Origin: Akanthomyces muscarius
Lineage: Eukaryota > Ascomycota > Sordariomycetes > Hypocreales > Cordycipitaceae
Length of the DNA: 64,000 bases
Assembly: GCF_028009165.1 (NCBI RefSeq)
Contig: NW_026611615.1
Location: 682,001-746,000, forward strand
Reading direction: 5' to 3'
Positions within the stretch are counted from its first letter, which is position 1, and each line of letters starts with the position of its first letter. Shown piece by piece: positions 44,294 to 54,279 of this stretch. The notes under the pieces are model-generated. The model saw nothing but the letters and a program-made list of their open reading frames with translations, was not told the origin of the DNA and ran no database searches. Made by a program: the position numbers and the translations under genes.

Positions 44294-46738
44294 ATGAGTA
44301 ACCGCCACCATCTGCCGGCTGGGCAGAACATACACGCCCACAGCGGCATGCCCATGGATATGAGCGGGCCCGGCCCGGCAGGAGGAGGTGCCCGACGAAG
44401 ACAGCAGCAGCAATACATGCCGCAGTATCATCAGCAGATGAATCCCATGTATCAAAACTACGGCCACCAGCACAATCCATATGCCCCCCCTCAGCAATAC
44501 TATGGTATGCCCCCGCAGTTCCAAAACGGGGGAATGCCCTCGCCAGGATGCCCGCCTTACCAGGGATACGGTCGCTCGCCGCCTACCATGCCACAATATG
44601 TGCCCATGGTCGGCGTCAGTGTTCCTCCCAACTACTCTCGCCACGCTCAGAACTCTCCCAGTCTGTCGACTCCTTATCAACCACCTCAGACGACTGTTCC
44701 CATTCCTCCGCACACGCCTTCGTCAACGCACTCTTCGCAGATTCAGCCTCCACCCACGCCGCCAACGCCGCAAATACAGGAAATCATAAACCCGCCCCCT
44801 GCGGCCCAACCAGTCGCACAACAGCCCGCCTCTCCTCTCCCACCTGTCGCGACTAACAAATCACCGTTCCGCCCTCCACTACCGTGGCACTCGTGTGCTG
44901 ACGCCGAGTTTCCCGTACGGACCACGCGCCTACGCAAGTCGCGGCAACGGATCGACAAAAATAGCAAGGCTGTTTCACTCCCCAAGGTTCAGCAGGATGC
45001 CGCAGCAGGTGTTCAGGCCACCAAGCAGCATGACTCTACCGCGCCAGAGACGGAGAAGCAAGTAAAGACTACAGACGCCCACCAGGAGACACAAGTGACT
45101 CAAGCTCTCCCATCTGAGCAACCTGCCCCTGAGGCCAGCGAGTCTGCTCCTGTCGCGCGTGCGCCCCCGAGCAGCTGGGCCAATCTCTTCGCCAAGACTC
45201 CCGTTGCCGCTGTTGTCAACATAAATGGAGGCAATGATGCTTCGGACGAGACAAACGGCGTCACTCCTGAGGGAAGCAATAGCGGTGTCGTTTCGTCTGC
45301 ACTCAAGGCCAATGCCAACTCTGTCGCGGAGGCTATTCGCTCATACAAGGTTGGTGGAGCTGACCAAATGACTGTCTTTCTGGAGCCTCGGGGCCTGATT
45401 AACACCGGCAACATGTGCTACATGAACTCGGTCCTTCAAGTCCTCATGTTTTGCTCCCCATTCTATAACTTCCTCGACCAGATTAGCAAGCGTGCTGCTC
45501 ATAGCTTCAAGAGCGAGACGCCACTCCTCGACGCCATGATTATGTTTATGCACGAATACAATATCCTCAAGTCGGCACCAACTAACGAGCAGCTGCGCAA
45601 GCTTATCCGTGGCGAGGAGATTGAGCGTTACGGAGAGCCTTTCACCCCCGAATTTGTGTACGAAGCTATACGACAACTTTCGCGATTTGCGAGTATGCGT
45701 CGGGGCCACCAGCAAGACGCAGAGGAGTTTCTTGGGTTCCTACTCCAGTCTCTTGATGACGAATGCACTCATGTCATGAACAACGCATCACAGGCTGCCA
45801 GCCAAGCTGCTGGCTCCGAGGCTACTTCAGTAGACGCTTCCGCTGATCCTAACGGCGATTGGCTTGAGGTTGGCCGCAAGCAGCGTGCTGCTGTTACTCG
45901 CTCTTCAGGCTCCAACTCGTCTACCCCCGTCACTAAGATTTTTGGAGGTCTTTTGCGATCCGAGTTTCGCGTTCCTGGTTTGAAGGACTCCATTACTACG
46001 GAGCCCTACCAGCCTCTTCAGCTTGACATCGGCTCGCCTGAGATCAGAAACGTTGTCGATGCCCTTCGCGGGCTCACCCGCCCCGAGCGCCTGCAGGGTG
46101 ATTTCAACTCGCCTCGCGGCAAAGACGTCACTGCGACGAAACAGGTCTTCATCGAGACTCTGCCTCCTGTGCTCATCCTCCACCTCAAGCGCTTCCAGTT
46201 TGATGCTGAAGGTGGTACGACAAAGATCTGGAAGAATGTCGGATACCCTCTTGACCTCGAAATTCCACGCGAGGCTCTCTCCCGCCAGACTCGCCAGAGC
46301 TTGAATGATGGCACTCTGCCCAAGTATAAGCTGATCAGCGTCATTTATCACCACGGAAAGAATGCTAGTGGTGGCCACTACACTGCCGATGTGCGTCGCC
46401 AGGACGGTCGCGAGTGGCTTCGCCTTGATGATACGGTCCTACGGCGTCTCCGCAGCGAGGAGGTCGCTGAAGGCGGTTCTGAGGAGGAAATCAAGGATAT
46501 CCGCAAGGATAACAGCCAGTCCGCCACTAGCAACCGCTTTGGCGCTATGAATGATGAAGATGAAGGCAACGAGGAGGGATGGAATCAGGTGACTGCTCCT
46601 GCGGGAAGCAGTGGAAAGCGATGGAGCAACGTTGTCAATGGCGCCACCAACGGGGCCAACAAGGACAAGTACGTCAAAGAAAGCATCAAGGACAACAAAG
46701 TCGCATATTTGTTATTCTACCAGCGTGCCTGGCAGTGA
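44294..46738 (+). CDS. UBP3: Ubiquitin-specific protease Ubp3/USP10
   Basis: Single exon, 814 aa from ATG at 44294; the frame stays open upstream but that part has no conserved features. The first 330 residues are Gln-, Pro- and Tyr-rich and disordered, as in Ubp3 and USP10. The catalytic domain begins with GLINTGNMCYMNSVLQVL (Cys375). It continues through GHQQDAEEFLGFLL and LPPVLILHLKRFQFD, and ends with GGHYTADV (His695), WLRLDDT and VAYLLFYQR. With its Bre5/G3BP partner, Ubp3 removes ubiquitin from COPII and ribosome-linked substrates and supports ribophagy. That role is from yeast and not shown here. There is an insertion of about 60 residues after FLLQSLDDE containing DWLEVGRKQRAAVTR. 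Confidence 0.94.
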   Translation: MSNRHHLPAGQNIHAHSGMPMDMSGPGPAGGGARRRQQQQYMPQYHQQMNPMYQNYGHQHNPYAPPQQYYGMPPQFQNGGMPSPGCPPYQGYGRSPPTMPQYVPMVGVSVPPNYSRHAQNSPSLSTPYQPPQTTVPIPPHTPSSTHSSQIQPPPTPPTPQIQEIINPPPAAQPVAQQPASPLPPVATNKSPFRPPLPWHSCADAEFPVRTTRLRKSRQRIDKNSKAVSLPKVQQDAAAGVQATKQHDSTAPETEKQVKTTDAHQETQVTQALPSEQPAPEASESAPVARAPPSSWANLFAKTPVAAVVNINGGNDASDETNGVTPEGSNSGVVSSALKANANSVAEAIRSYKVGGADQMTVFLEPRGLINTGNMCYMNSVLQVLMFCSPFYNFLDQISKRAAHSFKSETPLLDAMIMFMHEYNILKSAPTNEQLRKLIRGEEIERYGEPFTPEFVYEAIRQLSRFASMRRGHQQDAEEFLGFLLQSLDDECTHVMNNASQAASQAAGSEATSVDASADPNGDWLEVGRKQRAAVTRSSGSNSSTPVTKIFGGLLRSEFRVPGLKDSITTEPYQPLQLDIGSPEIRNVVDALRGLTRPERLQGDFNSPRGKDVTATKQVFIETLPPVLILHLKRFQFDAEGGTTKIWKNVGYPLDLEIPREALSRQTRQSLNDGTLPKYKLISVIYHHGKNASGGHYTADVRRQDGREWLRLDDTVLRRLRSEEVAEGGSEEEIKDIRKDNSQSATSNRFGAMNDEDEGNEEGWNQVTAPAGSSGKRWSNVVNGATNGANKDKYVKESIKDNKVAYLLFYQRAWQ

Positions 46739-47507
46739 TGCTGAGCAGAACTTGCCACTAAGGAGACTTTCACTATGTTTTTGTACTTTTGTAACGAAAA
46801 AGGGGAATTTGATGTGCAGAAACGGATGACAAGCGACGTTGTGCTTGAATGTACATATACCCCCAGGTCCGACTACATGCGGCGTTGCGGCGTCTCATTA
46901 GCAGGGGCCAATGAAAAACGGAATACTGAAAAGCAATGGTTTCGGGTAAGAACGAGCTATCAGAGACGGGAATGGTAAATGGAGCTGGGTTCACGGCCCA
47001 AAGGCAGGGGAAACAAGAGCCGACGATGGCGCTCTCGTGCATCTATGTTTGGTGTCATCCTATCACGGACATTTACTATGGAGAAAAGTGATCGAGAAAG
47101 TCAGTATGTAGAATGTTTGGGTGTGGCCGGTGTATTGGAAGATCAGGATATGGCTGGTATCTTTGTATTAGTAGATGAGAGAGCAATGCATAGTGGACTG
47201 AGATACAAATGGTCGTCAGATAATGATCTGTAGATAGGAAAGCATCACAATCACTAGTGTTCTCCAATGGTAGCAATGATGTGACAAAAGAGATTTGAGT
47301 TCTTTTTCAATAGGCTGAGAAAGAAAACACGGTCTTGCACTCAAGACCTAGTTGTCTATACATAGGATACACAGGACCCGAAGCCAAGTCCATACTTAAT
47401 AGTTTAATGTCTTGCTCGCTTTCCGGACCTTTTTGTTTTCTTGGAACTTCTTTCCCTCCTTCGCTCTCTATATAAACAAGGGGTTTTTTTTCAGTTCTAA
47501 GAATAGT
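46739..47507. other. Convergent intergenic region
   Basis: 3' flanks of UBP3 and QCR7. Short frames are not protein-like. Confidence 0.5.
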
Positions 47508-48337
47508 TTAGTGCTTCTTGATGACGGTCATGGAGTCGAGCGCATCCTTTTCGGCGAGCTCAGCCTCGACCTGAGCGATGATGTTGCGAAGGTACGGGGT
47601 ATCCTATTTTACGCCAGTCAGTATGATGAAAATTGTCGACGGTCGAAGGACGAAGATGGAAGTGGTAAGTTACCTCCTCGGCCGTAGTCCAGTCCTCCTT
47701 GGGGAGCAGCTTGTGCTGGTAGCTGCACTGGGTGGCACGGCGGATACGGTAGATACGGTCGTATGACTCCTGGCTAGAAAGGCGTCTGATGGCAATTTGG
47801 ACGGCCTCGCGCTCCTCCTCGAGGAGGTCATCAAATCTGTTTGTAGATATGCGGTTAGCATGCGGCTCTGGCTGAGCGGGCGATTTCCCCTCGGCTTCAT
47901 GTGAGGCGACGCGATTTTCGGATTCGAGGGCTGCTTTGGTAATGGTTTCATGTCGAAGAATCGTCAACGGTGCAATTGGGGTGGTTGAGAAGTCAGGGTT
48001 GCGCGGATAACGCTGAGCTGACTCCTTGCCGCACGGGCTGCGCATGAACCCGGTCGGGGGCTGCGAAAATGTGCCACTGTCCACCAAGTGAACAATTGGC
48101 CACGAATGACCAGAAATTACATTGCCTCGGTTCGATTCCGGCTGTCGTGGCGCTTGTTGGCATCGCGCAGTCGTCGTTCCTCGGGAAGCTGGGGGAAATT
48201 ATCGCCGGAAAATTGAGCAATTCGTACCTCAGGCCCAGCTTGCGGTAGCCGGCGGCATTGGCGTACCAGGTGGCAGCAGGCATCAGCATCTTGGTGAGCC
48301 ATGGGCGGCGCAGGACAAAGGGGGCGAGAGAGACCAT
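47508..48337 (-). CDS. QCR7: Cytochrome bc1 complex subunit 7 (QCR7)
   Basis: Exons 48337-48228, 47836-47674 and 47603-47508 give 122 aa. The protein reads MVSLAPFVLRRPWL, AGYRKLGLRFDDLL, RRATQCSYQHKLLPKEDW and TPYLRNIIAQVEAEL, the standard order of the 14-kDa ubiquinol-cytochrome c reductase subunit. It sits on the matrix side of complex III and is needed for assembly with cytochrome b. The first intron is 391 nt, long for this gene set; the second is 70 nt. The first intron splits an Arg codon within LGLR. Length matches yeast and animal homologues. Confidence 0.94.
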
Positions 48338-48955
48338 GGTTACTGCGTGTCGTTGGACTGAGTTGCGTGGTTGTCTGGTGCAGTGCAGTGGGCGAGGGAT
48401 ACTAAGGTGAGGCCGGTTTTGCGCGCAGAGGAAAGACGATGGGTCATCAGCGGTTATCTGATTGGCCATGTGGCTTTGGTGCAGGTATGCTTTAGTTTGG
48501 CGCTGGGAGAGCTCGGGATGTCACGTGACAGTCCGGACACGAATAGCCGCAGGTGGTACACCTTTTTACTGAGTACAACCTTCTACAACCCGTCTCAAGT
48601 TTTTACACGATAGCTTCAATCGATTGATAATTAAGTTGGGAGATTCAGTCTCAGGATCATCAGCCTGATCCGCTCAGGTTTTTGGCATATTTTTGTGGTG
48701 ACTCCTCATCCTGCGGAGGGCAGTGCGCCCACAGACGGCGTTTTTGTTTCGGACATTCCGCTGTTGCTGTGCTGATGGCGTCTACTAGCTCAAGCAGCAG
48801 AAATTTAAATCTGACAGGCGTCGGATGGCATATTTCTCTCGTCCTTTATTAAATCTCGTACAGTTGTCAAATTCTCTACGTACTGACTACTTTCTCAATT
48901 GAGCCCGCGTACTTCCACAGCTTCCGAAACTGTATCATAAGATTTACCTCACAAC
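48338..48955. promoter_or_regulatory. Divergent intergenic region
   Basis: Upstream regions of QCR7 (left) and the DUF1304 gene (right). No gene recognised. Confidence 0.45.
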
Positions 48956-49321
48956 ATGATCACCCTCTCCCAAATCGCAACCGGCCTCGTTGCCGCCGAG
49001 CACGTCTACATCCTCGTCTTGGAAATGTTTCTCTGGACGACACCCCGCGGTCTCAGAACGTTCAAGCTCGACAAAGATTTTGCGGAAAAGAGCAAGGCGC
49101 TCGCCGCCAACCAAGGGCTCTACAACGGCTTCTTGGCGGCCGGCTTGGCCTGGAGTCTGCTGCACCCGGTGCCGGTTTTTGCGCAGGAGCTGCGCCTTTT
49201 TTTCCTGTCCAATGTCGTCGTGGCCGGTGCGTACGGCGGCGCGACAGCGACGAGGAGGATCTGGACAGTGCAGATGATGCCGGGCCTGGTATCCTTTGCA
49301 TTGACGTACTTTGGGCTATGA
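48956..49321 (+). CDS. DUF1304 family membrane protein
   Basis: Single exon, 121 aa. It has four hydrophobic segments (about residues 5-28, 54-70, 76-95 and 102-120). The conserved pieces are HVYILVLEMFLWTTPRG, ALAANQGLYNGFLAAGL and FLSNVVVAGAYGGAT. This is the DUF1304 pattern, a small four-helix membrane family common in bacteria and present in some fungi. The function of the family is unknown. Intronless, with an ATG in a good context (CACAACATGA). Confidence 0.88.
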   Translation: MITLSQIATGLVAAEHVYILVLEMFLWTTPRGLRTFKLDKDFAEKSKALAANQGLYNGFLAAGLAWSLLHPVPVFAQELRLFFLSNVVVAGAYGGATATRRIWTVQMMPGLVSFALTYFGL

Positions 49322-50448
49322 GGGATGGTCCGGTGTCAAACTGTTGGTGCAACTGGTTGAGCAGTATCCGTAGCTATTGTTGAGAAGCTATTTCTTCCTT
49401 GTTGGCGCGTGGGCTCCGTTATTACTGGTATGTCTCAGATCCGAGGTAGTCGACGGGAGCGGCGTTTATCAGGGCTGTTTTCGAGGGACCATACTTACTT
49501 TGTAGTCGAGAAATTTTACATTATGGTCGCACGAAATGAATTCACATGTTGAAGATAGACACGTCTTTGACGTTCTCAAAATAATCCTGTAGTCATTCCA
49601 CATCGTGCCGAAATGATGCCACTGGGACAGCCATAGCAGGTAGGGATTGTGACATCACCAGCCTCAATGCCGGAGCACGAGCAGGAAGCTGCAGCAGGGT
49701 TCTCGACAGTAGAAATTACAGCAAAAAAACATCGGCAGTCTCTTAATTAGCAATATTAGTTTCTGCTCTCACATTTTCATGTCTCCCCGCTTGCAAGCGT
49801 TGATAGAGGTGCCAACACTTGCTTGTCGGTCGCCCACCCTTGTTCCGTTAGCAGTTCCACCCTCACTATCCACTGTCAACCAAGCTCTCACCTGCTCTGC
49901 GTGGTTACCTTTCCCACTTTCCTCCCACACTTTCCCCGGCAGCATATCATATCACCGGTTCTTTGCCGGCCGAGCACTCCCGCGACTGGCTCCCACGACT
50001 TTCTACCTCATCTGCGTCTGCCCGAATACTACTGGTGGCGCCGTAGTCGTTAGCCCGCTGCCGCCGCTAGAACGAAGCTACAGAAGTCGCCGCGGAAGGA
50101 AAAAAAAGCTACCACAGCGAGAGAGGCGTTTGCTCCCCCGCAGCAGCCGAAAGTCGGCCGCCCTGTTCATTTCCCATGCGAGCATAACCGCCAGACGCCA
50201 TTCTCGGATGCATCGATTTCGACACAGAATTTGACCAGAATCGAAATTCGCACGTCGCTCTACTATTCTCCGCCGACGCACCGTCCCACGAGGCTCCTTC
50301 GACGTTCCTCTAGCCCACGTCGAAGTCCTCGGAGACGGTGTGCTATCCACGGAATTCGACCGGACCACCTCCCGTCACCCTAAGCAAGATACCGACATCG
50401 CCAGCATATCATCCTGTCGTCTCGATCGCTACATCTGTCGCTCCTGGC
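49322..50448. promoter_or_regulatory. Intergenic and 5' leader of carrier gene
   Basis: The last 600 bp are C-rich and pyrimidine-rich. The carrier frame extends upstream in frame to 50338 but without conserved residues. No other gene was seen. Confidence 0.45.
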
Positions 50449-51710
50449 ATGTCTCACGATCAACGCCCTCAATCCCGGCCTATCCCGACCGCAGGGCATG
50501 CGACACCGCCGTACGCTTCCGCAAACCCCACGATGAACCGACAACAGGCCGAGGGGCCCTCGCCCCTGCAGAAGTGGGCGGCCAGAGCCTCAGAGTCGCA
50601 GTTTAATGCTATCGCCGGTGCGCTCGGTGGTTTTACCTCGGGCGTGGTAACTTGCCCGCTCGATGTTATCAAGACCAAGCTCCAGGCGCAGGCCGCCGTC
50701 AAGGCTGGCCACTCGCGTATGTACAATGGCCTGGTTGGCACGGCCAGTGTGATCTGGCGAGAAGAGGGTATTCGAGGCATGTACCGTGGTCTGGGGCCGA
50801 TTGTTCTCGGCTATCTCCCTACCTGGGCAGTCTGGTTCACAGTGTACAACAAATCCAAAGTGTACCTGGCCGACTATCACCGTAAGAATCTTCGACAATA
50901 GCGATATATATTTTTACTGACAGCATGATAGACAATGTCCATCTTATAAATTTCTGGTCTTCTATTATTGCAGGAGCTAGCAGCACCATTGCTACCAACC
51001 CGATCTGGGTAATCAAGACCCGGCTCATGTCACAGAGCAACCCCAACGCCCACCGTAACGATCATCCCAGGCCCGGCAACACACCAACCGCGCGCCCAAC
51101 ACTACACACAGCCTGGCACTATCGGTCAACGCTCGATGCCGCTCGCAAAATGTACAGCTCCGAGGGCCTCCTCTCCTTCTACTCGGGCCTAACACCGGCA
51201 CTCCTTGGTTTGACCCACGTGGCGGTGCAATTCCCAACCTACGAATACCTCAAGACGAGGTTTACCGGACAAGGCATGGGTGAGCCAGAGGCCCCTGGCG
51301 AGCAGGCCCATTGGTCTGGTATCTTGTCCGCGTCAATATTATCCAAGATTCTCGCCAGCAGCGCAACATACCCGCACGAAGTGATTCGCACACGACTTCA
51401 AACGCAACGGCGACCCGTAGCAGGCGAGCAGTACCTACAGGGTCTCGGTGTCGCCACACCAGGGGTCCAAGCACAAGCCAACTCTAGCTCGAGTTATACG
51501 CCAAAGTACAAGGGCATTGTTATGACCTTTCGCACCATATTACGAGAAGAAGGCTGGCGGGCATTCTACGCCGGTCTCGGAACCAACATGATGCGCGCAG
51601 TGCCGGCAGCAACAGTGACAATGCTCACCTACGAGTTTGTCATGCGCGAGCTGCGACACGCCCGAGCAGAAGGACGTGCCGGCTTGGGGCTGTCGGTGGA
51701 ACACAAGTGA
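50449..51710 (+). CDS. Mitochondrial carrier, NAD+/pyrimidine-nucleotide type
   Basis: Exons 50449-50881 and 50932-51710 flank a 50-nt intron (CTGAC branch), giving 403 aa. Three repeats each carry the carrier motif: CPLDVIKTKLQ, NPIWVIKTRLM and YPHEVIRTRLQ. NPIWVIKTRL in the second repeat is the form seen in the NAD+, folate and pyrimidine nucleotide carriers (yeast Ndt1/Yia6, Rim2). The length and the order AHWSGILSASILSKILASSA, TYEYLKTRF fit Ndt1 best. It should sit in the inner mitochondrial membrane. The N-terminal 45 residues are disordered. The start at 50449 (GGCATGTCTC) is one of two in-frame choices. Confidence 0.86.
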
Positions 51711-52633
51711 AGGGAACAATATGGCGTTAATCATGGAGGTTTTTGGCTCGAGAATAGAGTCTACAAAAGGCTAGAGCGCATCTTCTGAGGGGAGGTGTTG
51801 GCATAATCGCGAGCTGGCTGTCCTGTATAGCCTGATCCCTTTGGGAAGACGAGTTGGCAGCAGGTTACTGTACGGTCTAGAACCCTTTTTGTTACTTTCA
51901 TGTTCTTTTGGCGGGTTGAAACGATCTGAAAACAACCCCGGGCAAAGGCACCTTGACATTTACGATACTTTTTATTGGGCATGGTATTTCGCATTCTGAC
52001 TATTAATATTCCTTCTTTTGGTATTTCATTATCGATGGTGGGGCTGCGTAGATGATTGGGAAGAGGACGCGGGTTAGAAAGACATTTATGTACATATATT
52101 GCGAAATAAAGACGGAAGAATTCCTCCTCGTTTACTGGCATGGGCAAAGCGCTAATTGAATTATGAGTCAAGCAGCAGGCAGGCCGGTCAAGGACACAAG
52201 CAACACTTTTCGAACATTCAGCTAGAGCCCTAACCATTCGCCACCCTTTACCTGTCTACTCGTCATGTATTCGCTTTCGTTGCTCGACTCAACAGCTGGC
52301 TAGTGACCGTGGCGCCATGTCCTGGGCGAATGCAGAAATGGGGTAACATGATGCGAAGCTATGCGTAATGACACAGAAGTCTCCTGATGTCACCGAAATG
52401 TCTCCTCCGAGTACTAATAAACGTGCCGGTTTCCCAATGTAGGCAACACCATGAAGGATGGAATCCTGCCGTTTTTTTGTGGCTGGTAGCATGCCTCGTC
52501 CGTGGCGCTTGCCTGCGGCACTGAGACACTTATAAAAGAGGTCTTCTCGCCGAGCCAGGGTATACATTTTTTTTTCATCTTCCCCTAATCCTCTCCTTGA
52601 TCAAAAATCAAGAAACCTCTAGTCTGATTTACG
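51711..52633. promoter_or_regulatory. Intergenic with promoter of Kazal-like gene
   Basis: TATAAAAG lies at 52531-52538, about 95 bp before the next start codon, followed by a T run and a CT-rich leader. No other gene was recognised. Confidence 0.55.
52531..52538 (+). promoter_or_regulatory. TATA box of the Kazal-like gene
   Basis: TATAAAAG about 95 bp before the start codon, followed by a T run and a CT-rich leader, the usual layout for a strongly expressed secreted-peptide gene. Confidence 0.6.
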
Positions 52634-53037
52634 ATGAAGTTCACTCTTGCCATCCTCGCCATTGCCACGGCCGTCATCGCCGCCCCCGTTGAGAAGACCA
52701 ACTGCGATGGTTTCTGTACGGACGAGTACGCTCCTATCACCTGCTCCAACGGTGTCGTCTACGGTAACGCTTGCAGGCTCAACGTATGTTTTCTGTCTCC
52801 AGCATAGCCTTGTTGTTCCGATTTGAATATGTGACTAATATTACTGGACTGCAGAATGCCAAGGTATGATATCCGTGGGCGCTGCAGGCTAACTATGCGA
52901 AGCAGGCTTGCTAACTGATATGTAGCAGGTAACTAGTCTACCAAAAACTGACATTTCAAATCGAAGGTTAACACGACGCGCAGTGCGACCCTCGCGCCTT
53001 TGACGGCGTCACCTGCAGCGCTGGCGACGTGAGCTAA
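52634..53037 (+). CDS. Small secreted Kazal-like protein
   Basis: Exons 52634-52783, 52855-52863 and 52984-53037 give 70 aa. A signal peptide (MKFTLAILAIATAVIAAP) precedes six Cys (24, 28, 37, 47, 54, 64). The core EYAPITCSNGVVYGNACRLN then NAKC matches the Kazal serine-protease-inhibitor fold. The middle exon is only 9 nt (Asn-Ala-Lys). Near the end of intron 2, TAG followed by CAG and GTAACT at about 52925 offers an alternative 3-nt exon; I left it out because NAKC keeps the usual spacing. The predicted role is an inhibitor of extracellular proteases, own or foreign. The TATA box, leader and intron signals make this a real gene despite its size. Confidence 0.82.
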
Positions 53038-53508
53038 GAAGTCGCTGCGGCTCTCTCGGCTATGCCTGTCTGTTGATCGCAGGCTTTTTGTTGTAAGCAC
53101 TGTGTGCGCAAATCAGGTCTGGACTTACTGACAGCATCCCAAGTTCCTTATTCGGGGGGTAGCGTCTCAATGGCTGCGAACGCGAGGCATTCGCTGTTGT
53201 CAGGACAGTTAGCTGTTGGGCAGGTCGGCATCAAAAATCCCCGCGTCGGCATTTAGAGCTAGCCAATGTTAACAGACAGCTTTGAAGCATGACTGCCGCT
53301 GGAATGCAGTGACTGTTTATATAATCTCGATACAAATCCATAAAATAAATGCTATACATGCTCTTTTATCATCCCGTCTCAACCTTGTGCGATTCCATCA
53401 CAGTTCCAACATGGTCACCGTGTTTCTCCCTGTCCATCAGAGTAAGGTCCCCATACTCCTTTCCGTGTATAACTCAGCCTAGGAGACCCAATCCGTACGA
53501 CAAGAGAC
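53038..53508. other. Convergent intergenic region
   Basis: 3' flanks of the Kazal-like and peroxiredoxin genes. Nothing else seen. Confidence 0.5.
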
Positions 53509-54279
53509 CTACTTCTCAAGCTCCTCAACAAGCGCCTTGACGCGATCGAAGGTGCCTTGGGGGCTGCCCCCCTCGGCCACGAGCACTTTGCCGTCCTTGC
53601 TAATGACAAAGACGCCGCGCTGGGTACCCTTGGGGCTCTTCTTGAGGCCGATGGCGTCGATCAGAGTATAGTCTGGGTCACAAAGCAGCGGGTACTGCAG
53701 CTTCTTGTTGGTCTGGAAGGCAGTGTTGGCCTTGGGAGAGTCGGCGCTAAGGCCGTAAATGGCGAGGCCGTCGGCGGTGAGGGTCTCGTACGCATCGCGA
53801 AAGAAGCAGACCTGCTTGGTGCCTGTTTCAACTACTGTCAGTACATCGTCGGAAAGGGGTGAGCAAGGGCTGCGAGCAGCTGCCCAAGCTTGAACATGCG
53901 CGAGCGCGTCGCGTCGCGGGGGATCCAACTTACAGCCAGGCGTGGAAGCCTTGGGATAGGTGAAAATCACAACACCAGACTTGCTCTCGTCGACGAGCTT
54001 CTTCAGCGTCGTCTTTTCGCCGTCGTTGGTCTCGACCTCACCGCCAAAGTCGTCGAGGCTGACAAGATCGCCGACAGCTACCTGCTTGGCACCCTTGGCT
54101 GTCGCGGGCAAAGGAGCGGCCACAGCAGAGGCCTCCTTCTCGGGCGCGGACTCTTTCTTTTGCGCGGTCGCTTTCTTGGGAGCTGCCGCTTTCTTGGCAG
54201 CAGCGGCAACGGCCTTCTTGGGAGCCGGCGGGGCGGGCGCGGGCTCAGGCGCCTTGCGCTTGCGAAGCGTAGGAGGCAT
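53509..54279 (-). CDS. Nuclear peroxiredoxin, PrxQ/BCP type (Dot5-like)
   Basis: Exons 54279-53934 and 53822-53509 flank a 111-nt intron, giving 219 aa. Residues 1-65 are Ala-, Lys- and Pro-rich with a basic RKRK start, a likely nuclear signal as in yeast Dot5. The thioredoxin-fold domain contains YPKASTPGCTKQVCFFRDAY. The first Cys (residue 116) is the peroxidatic one and the Cys five residues on the resolving one of the atypical two-Cys PrxQ class. YGLSADSPKANTAFQ and QRGVFVISKDGKV follow as expected. It reduces alkyl hydroperoxides with thioredoxin. The intron splits the peroxidatic Cys codon and has no in-frame stop. Confidence 0.9.
   Translation of the reverse strand: MPPTLRKRKAPEPAPAPPAPKKAVAAAAKKAAAPKKATAQKKESAPEKEASAVAAPLPATAKGAKQVAVGDLVSLDDFGGEVETNDGEKTTLKKLVDESKSGVVIFTYPKASTPGCKLDPPRRDALAHVQAWAAARSPCSPLSDDVLTVVETGTKQVCFFRDAYETLTADGLAIYGLSADSPKANTAFQTNKKLQYPLLCDPDYTLIDAIGLKKSPKGTQRGVFVISKDGKVLVAEGGSPQGTFDRVKALVEELEK

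Noticed and set aside
44013..44713. Minus-strand frames opposite UBP3 start
   Set aside because: High GC and Pro/Gln codons on the plus strand produce long open antisense frames; no conserved features.
48093..48165. Possible tRNA around an exact B box
   Set aside because: The T arm has only four good pairs, no D arm or anticodon arm can be drawn and the A box is poor. Reported only as a curiosity inside the QCR7 intron.
47993..48469. 158-codon minus frame across QCR7 exon 1
   Set aside because: It reads the QCR7 exon in a non-coding frame; the QCR7 protein is in a different frame.
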